The notes under the pieces: model-generated
The model's database searches: none
The model's input: only the letters and a program-made list of their open reading frames with translations
Told to the model about the DNA's origin: nothing
Source of the DNA: Nocardiopsis coralli
GTDB taxonomy: Bacteria > Actinomycetota > Actinomycetes > Streptosporangiales > Streptosporangiaceae
Length of the DNA stretch: 64,000 bases
Reading direction: 5' to 3'
NCBI RefSeq assembly: GCF_014892575.1
Contig: NZ_JADBGI010000004.1
Coordinates: forward strand, 2,282 to 66,281
Program-made: the position numbers and the translations under genes
Shown here: piece by piece, positions 56,661 to 64,000 of the stretch
Position numbering within the stretch: position 1 is the first letter of the stretch
Layout of the letters: the number at the start of each line of letters is the position of its first letter

Positions 56661-58502
56661 TTATCGACGCAGGCGGCCGCGGATCAGTTCCACGGCCGAG
56701 GTGAGCTCCTGGACACGCAGCAGTCGGGCCGCTCCGAGGAAGAGCAGCGCCCCGAGGACGCAGCCCACGACGGGGGCACCGATGTAGTTGAGCAGGCCGG
56801 GGCCGGCGTAGGTGTCGAAGAGGTGGATCACACCGAAGCCGGCGGCCACGCTCGGGATCGCGGCCAGGTGCAGGCGCAACAATGTGCCAAGGATGTGCTT
56901 TCCGTCAAGCCCGCCGAGTCGGTGGCTGAGGATGTTCCCCGCGATGACCAGGCCGGACAGGAACGAGATCATGAAGCCCGCGGCCACGCCCGTGACCACG
57001 TGCGCAGGCGGGAGCAGCAGGTAGGAGGCGAAGGCCAGGGCGGCGTGCACCGCCAGGTTGGCGATCGCGATCATCGCGGGGGTCCGGGTGTCGCCCATCG
57101 CGAAGAACACACGCAGCATGAGCTGGAAGACCGTGAAGGGGACCAGGCCCAGCGCCATGACCGCGAGGATGTAGCCGATGCTGGTCGCGTCGGCCACCGA
57201 GATCGACCCGCGGGCGAAGGCCAGGATCGACAGCGGCTTCGCGAACAGGGCGATCGCGAACGCCATCGGGACCAGCACGAACGCCGAGATCCGGAGTGTG
57301 CGCGAGAAGTCCGAGCGCACCATCGTCCAGTTGCGGTCGTCGGCGTGGGCGCTCATCCGGGGGAGCAGCACGGTGATGAGGGAGACCGCGATGATCGCGT
57401 ACGGCAGCTGGAAGAGCTGGTAGGCGAGGTTGTAGGCGGTGATGCCCGCACCGACCGCGGCGTCGGGGTCCTGCTCGACGGCGGCGACGTTCGCGGCGTT
57501 GGCGATGTTGGTGGTGATCCACAGGCCCGCCTGGGTCAGGAGGGTGTAGAGCATCATCCACCCGGCGGTGCGCACGGCCTCGCCGAGGCCGGAGCCGCGG
57601 AGGTCGATGCGCGGACGCCACCGGTAGCCGGTCCGGGTCAGGGCCACGAACAGCACCACGGCCTGCAGCGCCATACCCGCGGCCGTGCCGGCGCCGAGGA
57701 GGGTGAGCTGGCCGTCGGTGACCTCGTCCGGGGTGAGGTCGGGGCCGGCCACCAGCAGGAACATGCCGGCCACCAGCATGATGACGATGTTGTTCAGCAC
57801 CGGGGCCCACACGGCGGCGCCGAACTTGCCGCGGGTGTTGAGCATGGCGCTGAGCAGGCCGCTCATCCCCACGAAGAAGATCTGGGTGAGCAGGTAGCGC
57901 GCCAGGTAGACCGACGCGTCGAACTGCGCGGGGGTGAAGCGCGACCCGTACAGGTAGATGAGGATTTCGGCCGCGAGCACCGCCACCGCCGTCAGCGTGA
58001 ACAGCGCCAGCATCGTGGTGGTGAACAGGCGGTCCTCGGTGGCCTTGCCGCCGTCGGCGTCGCGCTTACGGCGCTTGACCAGGAACGGCACGATGACACT
58101 CGCCATCAGGCCGCCGATGAGCAGGTCGTTCAGGATGAACGGGATCGTGTGCGCGGTGTGGTAGGCGTCACCGAGCAAGTGGGTGCCGATGGCCGCGCCC
58201 AGCACGATGGTGCGCGCGAACCCGGTGATGCGGGAGGCCATGGTGCCGACGGCCATCACCGCGCTGGACCGCATCATCCCGCCGTCGTCGGAGTTGCCCG
58301 CGGCGCTGTGGCCCCCGTCGCCGGGACCGTCGCCGCCGGACTGCGCGGGCGCCGGCTCGGGGAGCTCACCCTCTTCGTAGGAGGGGGTGGGGCCGCCGTA
58401 GGGCCGGACCGTGCTCTCGCCCGGGAGCGGTCCCTCGACCGGGTCCTGCTGCTGGGGGGAACTTCGGCGGTGTTTGCCGCCGTTCGGGGAGTCGGTGGCC
58501 AC
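56661..58502 (-). CDS. murJ: lipid II flippase MurJ-like protein (copy 2)
   Basis: 613 aa, same architecture as its neighbour: disordered N-terminus, then MRSSAVMAVGTMASRITGFA, LLGDAYHTAHTIPFILNDLL, MASVIVPFLVKRRKRDADGG. The two proteins align end to end but differ enough to be old paralogs rather than a recent copy. GTG at 58502. Only 74 bp separate it from copy 1. Which of the two is the essential flippase is not visible. Confidence 0.92.
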   Translation of the reverse strand: MATDSPNGGKHRRSSPQQQDPVEGPLPGESTVRPYGGPTPSYEEGELPEPAPAQSGGDGPGDGGHSAAGNSDDGGMMRSSAVMAVGTMASRITGFARTIVLGAAIGTHLLGDAYHTAHTIPFILNDLLIGGLMASVIVPFLVKRRKRDADGGKATEDRLFTTTMLALFTLTAVAVLAAEILIYLYGSRFTPAQFDASVYLARYLLTQIFFVGMSGLLSAMLNTRGKFGAAVWAPVLNNIVIMLVAGMFLLVAGPDLTPDEVTDGQLTLLGAGTAAGMALQAVVLFVALTRTGYRWRPRIDLRGSGLGEAVRTAGWMMLYTLLTQAGLWITTNIANAANVAAVEQDPDAAVGAGITAYNLAYQLFQLPYAIIAVSLITVLLPRMSAHADDRNWTMVRSDFSRTLRISAFVLVPMAFAIALFAKPLSILAFARGSISVADATSIGYILAVMALGLVPFTVFQLMLRVFFAMGDTRTPAMIAIANLAVHAALAFASYLLLPPAHVVTGVAAGFMISFLSGLVIAGNILSHRLGGLDGKHILGTLLRLHLAAIPSVAAGFGVIHLFDTYAGPGLLNYIGAPVVGCVLGALLFLGAARLLRVQELTSAVELIRGRLRR

Positions 58503-58568
58503 GGTGGATCAGGCTTCCTTTCGTCCGGCTGGGCAGGCCCCGGTCGGGGCGGGGGAACGGCGCTCGGC

Positions 58569-58656
58569 CGCGAGTGTCGACATGCGGACACCGGGGCCCG
58601 TCGGCACGTGGACGTGTCGACAGGTCGGGAGGTCGGCGAGTCGACTTCTCGACCCG
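58569..58656. repeat. octamer-period repeat array (longest)
   Basis: Eleven units in unbroken 8-bp register: CGCGAGTG (58569), TCGACATG (58577), CGGACACC (58585), GGGGCCCG (58593), TCGGCACG (58601), TGGACGTG (58609), TCGACAGG (58617), TCGGGAGG (58625), TCGGCGAG (58633), TCGACTTC (58641), TCGACCCG (58649). It fills the gap between DUF6049 and murJ copy 2, within a probable operon. Confidence 0.75.
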
Positions 58657-58678
58657 CCGGGGGCGCGGGCCCGGGCAC

Positions 58679-61435
58679 TCATGTGCGGGGGCCGTCCGCG
58701 CCGGGGGTGCTGTCTCCCCCATCCTCGCCGTGTGAGGGCGTGCTCGTGTCGTCGTCCGGGGCACGGTCGGCCTCGGAGGGCTCCGCGTCCTGGTCGGCCT
58801 CGGCGCGGTCGGTGTCCTCGCCGTCGGAGAGGTCGGCCTCGGACCCCCCATCGGTGCCCTCGGACGGTGCCTCTTCGGTGTCGTCACCGGCCGGAGCCAC
58901 GGTGCCCTGGGAGCTCTCCTCGCCCTCGGGCGTCTCGCCGTCCCCGTCCCCGGGTGCACCGCCGGCCGCGGCCGCGGCGGCCGAGGACTTCGACGACGAA
59001 CGCGCCCACTTGCGCACCGCACGCGGTGCGAGAGCGGCCACCAGGATCAGCACACCGATCCCGCTGATCAGCAGCGCCTGGGTGCCCAGACCCGTCGCGT
59101 TCACCGGGATCTCCGTGTCCTGGGCGTTGATCGGCTCACCCGCGGAGTTGTGCAGGCTCGTGTGCAGCACCGTCCGGCCGTTCACACGCGCCGACAGCGG
59201 CACGTACACGGTCGTCTTCGCGCCCGGAGCGATCTCGAAGGAGTCGGTGTAGCTCTCCACCGTCAGCCGCTCGGAGTTCTCCGAGAACACCGACAGCGTC
59301 ACGAAGACCGACTCGTCCTCGAGGTCGTTGGCGACAAGGATCCCGGTGATACCGGTCCGGCTCGCCAGGGTCACCGGTTCGCCGGGGATGATGCGGACCG
59401 AGTCGAGGCCGTCCTGGACGTCCTGCGCCACCAGCGAGCGCATCGCCCCGGCCAGGGCCTCCTCGTCGCGCCAGTACGCCGACGACAGGCGCAGCAGGGC
59501 CGGGCGGAAGGGGTCGTTGTCCTCCACCAGTATGCTGTTGAACATGCGGACGTCGCGGTTGACGTCCTGGATCTGGCCCAGGTAGGTGGAGCTCAGCTCG
59601 GTGTCGTAGGCGGACTCGGGGTAGGTCAGGTCGCCGCGGGTGTCCTCGCGCTCGTCCTCCGGCGGGAGTTCGACGTCGTCGAGGTTCTCGGGGTTGAGCC
59701 ACGGCAGGGACTCGGTCGCCTCCAACACCCCGGACGCGAACTCCTCACCCGGGTCCCACTGGGCCTCTGGGGAGGCCACGACCACCCGGTCGCCGCCCGT
59801 GTTCTCACCGGCGATCATCGCGGTCTCGGCGGCGAACCGCTGCAGCGCGAGCGCCGAGTCGCCCTGCGTCTCCGAGGGCATCGACAGCACCTCGGTGAGG
59901 CCGGGGTCGCTCAGCAGCGCGACGTCCTCGCCGTCCCCGGTGGGGGAGGGGAGCGCGTCCTGCGCGGACGGGGTCGTCGACAGCCACGACACGGGCGGCA
60001 TCGCACTGCCGTCCAGGATGAACCGGTCGGCACCGGCCTCGGACAGCAGCTCGTGCACGGAGTCGTCCATGAGCCCGCCGGGCGGGAGGGCGTAGGACTC
60101 GTCCGGCGCCAGCTCCAGGGCCTCCATGGTCGCCTCGCGGCCGATCCGGACGGACGCCTCGGCGTCGGTGTCGATGTCGTTGCGCAGCATCGCGGCCAGG
60201 TCGGGGTTGGCGTACGGGGACGCCGCGACGGTGTCGGCCGGCAGCACACGGCGCGCCTCGCGCAGCCACACCTGGGCCGCCTCGTCGGCCTCGTGGTCGT
60301 GCCGGACGGGGTCGGACTCGGCCGGGATCGCCAGTACGTCGTCGAGCACCTCGAAGTCGTCGGAGGCGGCGCGGGCGATGTCGTCGAGCGTGCCGGGGTC
60401 GACCGCCCAGGTCACCGGGACACCCTCGGTGCGGGTCGGCTCGGGCTCCTCCTCGTCCTCGGGCTCCTCGGTGTCGTCCTCGGTCGGGGACGCGTCGTCG
60501 GTGGGCTCGGACTCCGCGGTCTCCTCGTTGGTGGCCTCGTCCTCCTCGGGGGAGCCCTCCTCGGGTTCCTCCTCCTCGGGGGCGGTCTCCAGGCCCAGGT
60601 CCTCCGGCAGGTCGTCGTCGCCCGGATCGAAGTCCAGGGGTACCTGCGCGCCCGAGGCCAGCAACCTGCCCAGGCGGCCCTGCTGTTCGAGGGACTCGGG
60701 CAGGGAGTCGGTGAGGAAGGTGTCGTCGTCGGCGCGCTGCGGGGTGTCCATGAGCGGCCACACCCAGGCGAGGTCGATCTCGGGTGCTTCGTCGTCCGGG
60801 TCGAGGTGGGGGAGGAACGTGTACTGGGACCCGATCACGGTTCCGTCGCCGTCGACCGCCTCGATCATCATCGGGAACACGCCGTACCCCGACAGTCCGA
60901 GCTCGTCCACGTCGGTGCTGAGCGCGTACCCCTGGCCCGCGTCGGGTGCCAGCTCCTCGGAGACGTCCTCCTCGGGCCCGGTCGCGTCGGGCTGCCAGCC
61001 GTCCCCGGCGGCGAACTCGTCCAGCTCGCCGCGGTCGCTGAAGGGGTGCCGCGAGTAGCGCATGCGTACCGACACCTCCGACACCTCTTCGTCGGTGGTG
61101 TTGGTCACCTGGCCGCTGACGCGCAGGGTGGCGTCCTCGTCGACCACGTCGGGTGTGATGCTGTCCACGACGAGCGGATCGACGGTGTCCTCATCGGGCT
61201 CGGCCGCCGCGGGCGGGAGTGTGCCCGGTATCGGGAGCAGCGCGGTGGTCAGGGCCATGACCACCGATGCGGAGGCAAATCGACGCAACGCTTGACCGGT
61301 TTCCTGCTCGGGTCCGTAAGGGCCGTACCGCCGGAGGATATGGGTGCGGCAGGGGCGGTGACGGCGGATACCCGCACGGCGCACTCGGCGGACGCGGGTC
61401 GGGCGGGCGCGAAGGACGGCGTCCCACCACTGCAC
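58679..61435 (-). CDS. DUF6049 family secreted/membrane protein
   Basis: Roughly 920 aa. After a basic N-terminal stretch comes a signal-like helix (FASASVVMALTTALLPIPGT, then LPPAAAEP), a large extracytoplasmic region with Ig-like LRVSGQVTNTTDEEVSEVSV and a Glu/Asp/Thr-rich insert (about 110 residues), and a C-terminal membrane helix (QALLISGIGVLILVAALAP) followed by a long acidic cytoplasmic tail. The family stands beside murJ in actinobacteria; its role is unknown but an envelope function is likely. Start is uncertain: GTG at 61435 has GGAGGGGG, GTG at 61504 has GAGG, and a TTG at 61288 would begin right at the signal helix. Confidence 0.82.
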   Translation of the reverse strand: MQWWDAVLRARPTRVRRVRRAGIRRHRPCRTHILRRYGPYGPEQETGQALRRFASASVVMALTTALLPIPGTLPPAAAEPDEDTVDPLVVDSITPDVVDEDATLRVSGQVTNTTDEEVSEVSVRMRYSRHPFSDRGELDEFAAGDGWQPDATGPEEDVSEELAPDAGQGYALSTDVDELGLSGYGVFPMMIEAVDGDGTVIGSQYTFLPHLDPDDEAPEIDLAWVWPLMDTPQRADDDTFLTDSLPESLEQQGRLGRLLASGAQVPLDFDPGDDDLPEDLGLETAPEEEEPEEGSPEEDEATNEETAESEPTDDASPTEDDTEEPEDEEEPEPTRTEGVPVTWAVDPGTLDDIARAASDDFEVLDDVLAIPAESDPVRHDHEADEAAQVWLREARRVLPADTVAASPYANPDLAAMLRNDIDTDAEASVRIGREATMEALELAPDESYALPPGGLMDDSVHELLSEAGADRFILDGSAMPPVSWLSTTPSAQDALPSPTGDGEDVALLSDPGLTEVLSMPSETQGDSALALQRFAAETAMIAGENTGGDRVVVASPEAQWDPGEEFASGVLEATESLPWLNPENLDDVELPPEDEREDTRGDLTYPESAYDTELSSTYLGQIQDVNRDVRMFNSILVEDNDPFRPALLRLSSAYWRDEEALAGAMRSLVAQDVQDGLDSVRIIPGEPVTLASRTGITGILVANDLEDESVFVTLSVFSENSERLTVESYTDSFEIAPGAKTTVYVPLSARVNGRTVLHTSLHNSAGEPINAQDTEIPVNATGLGTQALLISGIGVLILVAALAPRAVRKWARSSSKSSAAAAAAGGAPGDGDGETPEGEESSQGTVAPAGDDTEEAPSEGTDGGSEADLSDGEDTDRAEADQDAEPSEADRAPDDDTSTPSHGEDGGDSTPGADGPRT

Positions 61436-61568
61436 CGAAGATACCCCCTCCCCGGAACGCGGGATCGTGCTGAGGGGCCGTGCGGCGCGTCCGGTGCCGG
61501 TCACGTGTCCCTCATGCGGGTGAGGGACGATTCGCGGTCACCGGTCGGGGCCGCCTAACCTGCGTGGT

Positions 61569-63047
61569 GTGCCGAACACAGAGCTTCCGGGCGACGACAC
61601 CGCCCGCCACGAGACCGGTCGGTTGACCGATGCCCAGAGGTCGACCCTGGGCTCCTTGATCGACTCGATCCAGCCCGTGCCCGACGAGCTCGGTGAACGC
61701 TTCGCCGCACAGGGCCAACAGCTCGCGCTCGTGGGCGGGCCAGTACGCGACGCACTCCTCGGCAGGGACTCGCACGACGTGGACCTCACCACCGACGCGG
61801 TGCCCCAGCGCATCCTCGAACTCGTGGACGGCTGGGCCGACTCGGTGTGGACCGTCGGCATCGACTTCGGCACCGTGGGGCTGCGCAAGAAAGGCCTCCA
61901 GCTGGAGATCACCACCTACCGCAGCGAGTCCTACTCACCGAAGTCCCGCAAGCCCGAGGTCGCCTACGGCACCGACATCGAGGACGACCTGCTGCGCCGC
62001 GACTTCACCGTCAACGCGATGGCGGTGCACGTTCCCGACGGCACCTTCGTCGACCCCTTCGGCGGCCTGCGCGATCTGCACGCCCAGGTGCTGCGCACGC
62101 CCGGCAGGCCCGAGGACTCCTTCAGCGACGACCCGCTGCGCATCATGCGCGCGGTCCGCTTCGCCGCCCAGCTCGGTTTCACACTTGCCCCCGAGGTCGC
62201 CGAGGCGGCCCGGGACATGGCCGACCGGCTCACCATCGTCTCGGCCGAACGTGTGCGCGACGAGCTGGTCAAGCTCATGCTCAGCCCGAACCCGCGCACG
62301 GGCATCGAGCTCATGGTCGACCTCGGCATCGCCCAGTACGTGTTCCCCGAGATCCCCAGGATGAGCCTGGAGATCGACGAGCACCACCGGCACAAGGACG
62401 TCTACCAGCACTCCCTGACCGTGCTCGACCAGGCCATCGACCTGGAGCGTTCCCGCGGCCACGAACCCGACCTCGTGCTGCGCCTGGCCGCACTGCTGCA
62501 CGACATCGGCAAGCCCAAGACCCGCTCGTTCGAGGGCAACAACCGCGTCACCTTCCACCACCACGAGGTCGTGGGCGCCTCGATGACGCGCAAGCGCCTC
62601 AACAAGCTGCGTTTCTCCAAGGACGTGGTCAACGCGGTCAGCAAGCTCGTCTCCCTGCACCTGCGCTTCCACGGGTACGGCAAGGGGGAGTGGACCGACT
62701 CGGCGGTGCGCAGGTACGCCCGCGACGCCGGTGACCAGCTCGAGCGCCTGCACATCCTCACCCGGGCCGACTGCACGACCCGAAACAAGCGCAAGGCCGC
62801 GGCGCTCGCGCGGTCGTACGACGACATCGAGCGCCGTATCGACGAGCTCGCCGAGCAGGAGGAGCTGGACCGCATCCGGCCCGACCTCGACGGCAACGAG
62901 ATCCAGGAGATCCTCGGCATCGGGCCCGGGCCGGCCGTGGGCAAGGCCTACCGGTACATGCTGGAGCTGCGGCTCGAGAACGGTCCGATGTCCAAGGAGG
63001 AGGCCACGGCCGAACTCCGTGAGTGGGCCGGTCAGCACATCGAGTGA
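61569..63047 (+). CDS. pcnA: CCA tRNA nucleotidyltransferase
   Basis: 492-aa class II nucleotidyltransferase with HD domain. Head: LALVGGPVRDALLGRDSHDVDLTTDA (GG-x-VRD and D-x-D catalytic motifs), RRDFTVNAMAVHVPD, DPLRIMRAVRFAAQLGF; HD motif LLHDIGKPKT. It adds or repairs CCA at tRNA 3' ends; class III HD forms may also trim. A TAACCT -10-like word at 61556-61561 lies only 7 bases before the GTG at 61569 and there is no ribosome site, so the mRNA may be leaderless. Confidence 0.95.
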   Translation: MPNTELPGDDTARHETGRLTDAQRSTLGSLIDSIQPVPDELGERFAAQGQQLALVGGPVRDALLGRDSHDVDLTTDAVPQRILELVDGWADSVWTVGIDFGTVGLRKKGLQLEITTYRSESYSPKSRKPEVAYGTDIEDDLLRRDFTVNAMAVHVPDGTFVDPFGGLRDLHAQVLRTPGRPEDSFSDDPLRIMRAVRFAAQLGFTLAPEVAEAARDMADRLTIVSAERVRDELVKLMLSPNPRTGIELMVDLGIAQYVFPEIPRMSLEIDEHHRHKDVYQHSLTVLDQAIDLERSRGHEPDLVLRLAALLHDIGKPKTRSFEGNNRVTFHHHEVVGASMTRKRLNKLRFSKDVVNAVSKLVSLHLRFHGYGKGEWTDSAVRRYARDAGDQLERLHILTRADCTTRNKRKAAALARSYDDIERRIDELAEQEELDRIRPDLDGNEIQEILGIGPGPAVGKAYRYMLELRLENGPMSKEEATAELREWAGQHIE

Positions 63048-63059
63048 GCCGGGGCCGCC

Positions 63060-64000
63060 TCAGGGGGTGTACCGGTCGAACGGGAACTCGGGCGGGGTAC
63101 CGAAGGGGTCCCCTGCGCCCGAGTTCTCCTTTCCGGCGACCTTGAGCGCGGCCAACGACGCACGCATGACCCCCGAGCGCATGCGGATCCCGCCGCGGCC
63201 GGTGCGCGGCGCCGCGAAACCGGTGGAGAGCGGCCCCACCTTGTGTGCGGCGTCCACGTGCGGACGCATCGCCTCACGGTAGGCGGCGAACGCGCGCACG
63301 TGGTCACCGTCGTGGTGTGCGAGTTCCCCCGCCAGCGCCATGGCCCCGAGCAGGGCCAGCACGCTGCCCATCCCGGTCATCGGGTCCGGGCAGTGCGCCG
63401 CGTCGCCGAGCAGAACCACCCGCCCCCGGTGCCACTCCTGCATCCGGATCTGCTGGGACGGCGCCATGTGCACGCGGGTGCCGCGCATGGCCCGCAGGAG
63501 GTCGGGAACGTGGCCGCCGAGGTCGGAGTGCACACGTTCCACGAAGTCCTTGACCTCGGCCTGGCGCATGCCCTGGGACTCGACCGGGCGCAGGCTCCGG
63601 AACAGGAACATGCCCTCGAGGTCGGTGTTGCCCGGGAACGTCGTCACCGCCGACCCGCGGTAGGGCCAGACGTGGAACTTGGTCGAGTCCTTCTGGCCGG
63701 TGTGGTTGTCCACCGTGAAGATGGCCAGGTTGGTGCCGAGGAAGAAGGCGTGGTCCTCGGTGGTCGTCCCGAACAGCAGGCCGCGCACGTTCGAGTGCAG
63801 CCCGTCGGCGCCCACCACGAGGTCGAAACGGCGCGGCTCCCGGTTCTCGAACCCCACGAGCACACCCTCGTCGTCCTCGTGCAACGCGGTGATGGAGTCG
63901 TCGAAGAGGTACTCGGCCGCCTGCTCGCCCTCCTTGTGGAGGAGCGAGCACAGGCGGTCGCGGGCGATGGCCCTGCCGCCCCCGGCCCAACTGGGGATGC
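63060..64000 (-). CDS. FAD-dependent monooxygenase (N-terminus cut by window)
   Basis: C-terminal 312 or so codons of a flavoprotein hydroxylase of the PHBH/UbiH group; the frame is open to the window edge, so the N-terminal FAD Rossmann motif is missing. Seen: LVVGADGLHSNVRGLLFG (the DG motif) and VVLLGDAAHCPDPMTGMGSV (GD motif), both FAD-contacting. Probably an aromatic-ring hydroxylase or tailoring enzyme; substrate unknown. The frame upstream of 63884 reads sensibly (DRLCSLLHKEGEQAAEYLF), so the TTG there is not the start. Converges with pcnA 12 bp away. Confidence 0.85.
   Translation of the reverse strand, partial: IPSWAGGGRAIARDRLCSLLHKEGEQAAEYLFDDSITALHEDDEGVLVGFENREPRRFDLVVGADGLHSNVRGLLFGTTTEDHAFFLGTNLAIFTVDNHTGQKDSTKFHVWPYRGSAVTTFPGNTDLEGMFLFRSLRPVESQGMRQAEVKDFVERVHSDLGGHVPDLLRAMRGTRVHMAPSQQIRMQEWHRGRVVLLGDAAHCPDPMTGMGSVLALLGAMALAGELAHHDGDHVRAFAAYREAMRPHVDAAHKVGPLSTGFAAPRTGRGGIRMRSGVMRASLAALKVAGKENSGAGDPFGTPPEFPFDRYTP

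Noticed and set aside
58569-58656. CRISPR array
   Set aside because: The period is 8 bp with no spacers, no repeat of 23-50 bp is present, and no cas genes are in the window.
60540-60600. Glu-rich codon repeats in the DUF6049 gene as an octamer array
   Set aside because: The GAG/TCC-rich periodicity is 3 bp and comes from acidic codons, with no TCGAC core.

Overview
The window carries the replication-origin region of a high-GC actinomycete chromosome. Gene order around the origin (gyrA-gyrB-DUF721-recF-gnd-dnaN-oriC-dnaA-rpmH-rnpA-yidD-yidC-jag-rsmG-parA-parB, then trxA-trxB, sigM, murJ and pcnA), third-position GC bias, GTG/TTG starts and Nocardiopsis-like protein sequences suggest a member of Nocardiopsaceae or a near relative. 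The family assignment is inference from gene order and remembered sequence style, not from a search.

Left part (1-27 kb) is an accessory mix. It holds a branched-chain/pyruvate 2-oxoacid dehydrogenase operon (E1a-E1b-E2), a phosphoribosyltransferase, an ABC exporter pair, and a three-gene molybdenum formate dehydrogenase operon (Cys-type catalytic subunit, 4Fe-4S subunit, NrfD-like anchor) beside a large LuxR-family ATPase regulator. It continues with a secreted lipase, a DUF1349 protein, an MHS-family transporter, a membrane protein broken by a one-base shift in a G run, a CBS-domain protein, a UvrA-like ATPase coupled to an LLM flavin oxidoreductase, and a divergent Lrp/DUF2000 pair.

Centre (27-47 kb): tRNA-Ile(GAT) and DUF3566 lead into the gyrase/recF/dnaN/dnaA block. 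The origin between dnaN and dnaA has nine perfect DnaA boxes; a second cluster with six perfect boxes lies upstream of dnaA. Right of dnaA come the ribosomal protein L34/RNase P/YidC/Jag genes, rsmG and parAB. Seven parS sites are visible, six near parAB and one about 28 kb away at 17.45 kb.

Right part (47-64 kb): thioredoxin and its reductase behind a SigR-type promoter, an inserted two-component system, an ECF sigma factor with its zinc anti-sigma factor, a pseudokinase, two tandem MurJ-like flippases, a DUF6049 membrane protein, the CCA-adding enzyme, and an FAD monooxygenase cut by the window edge.

The most unusual signal is not a gene. A degenerate tandem repeat with an 8-bp period (units like TCGACATG, TCGACAGG, GCGACACG) recurs in at least eight intergenic places. 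One copy of exactly six units (48 bp) sits in frame inside the response-regulator gene at 50700-50747. The arrays are locally palindromic around GTCGAC, including a 36-bp perfect palindrome at 43869, and two of them lie next to parS sites. I do not recognise this family.
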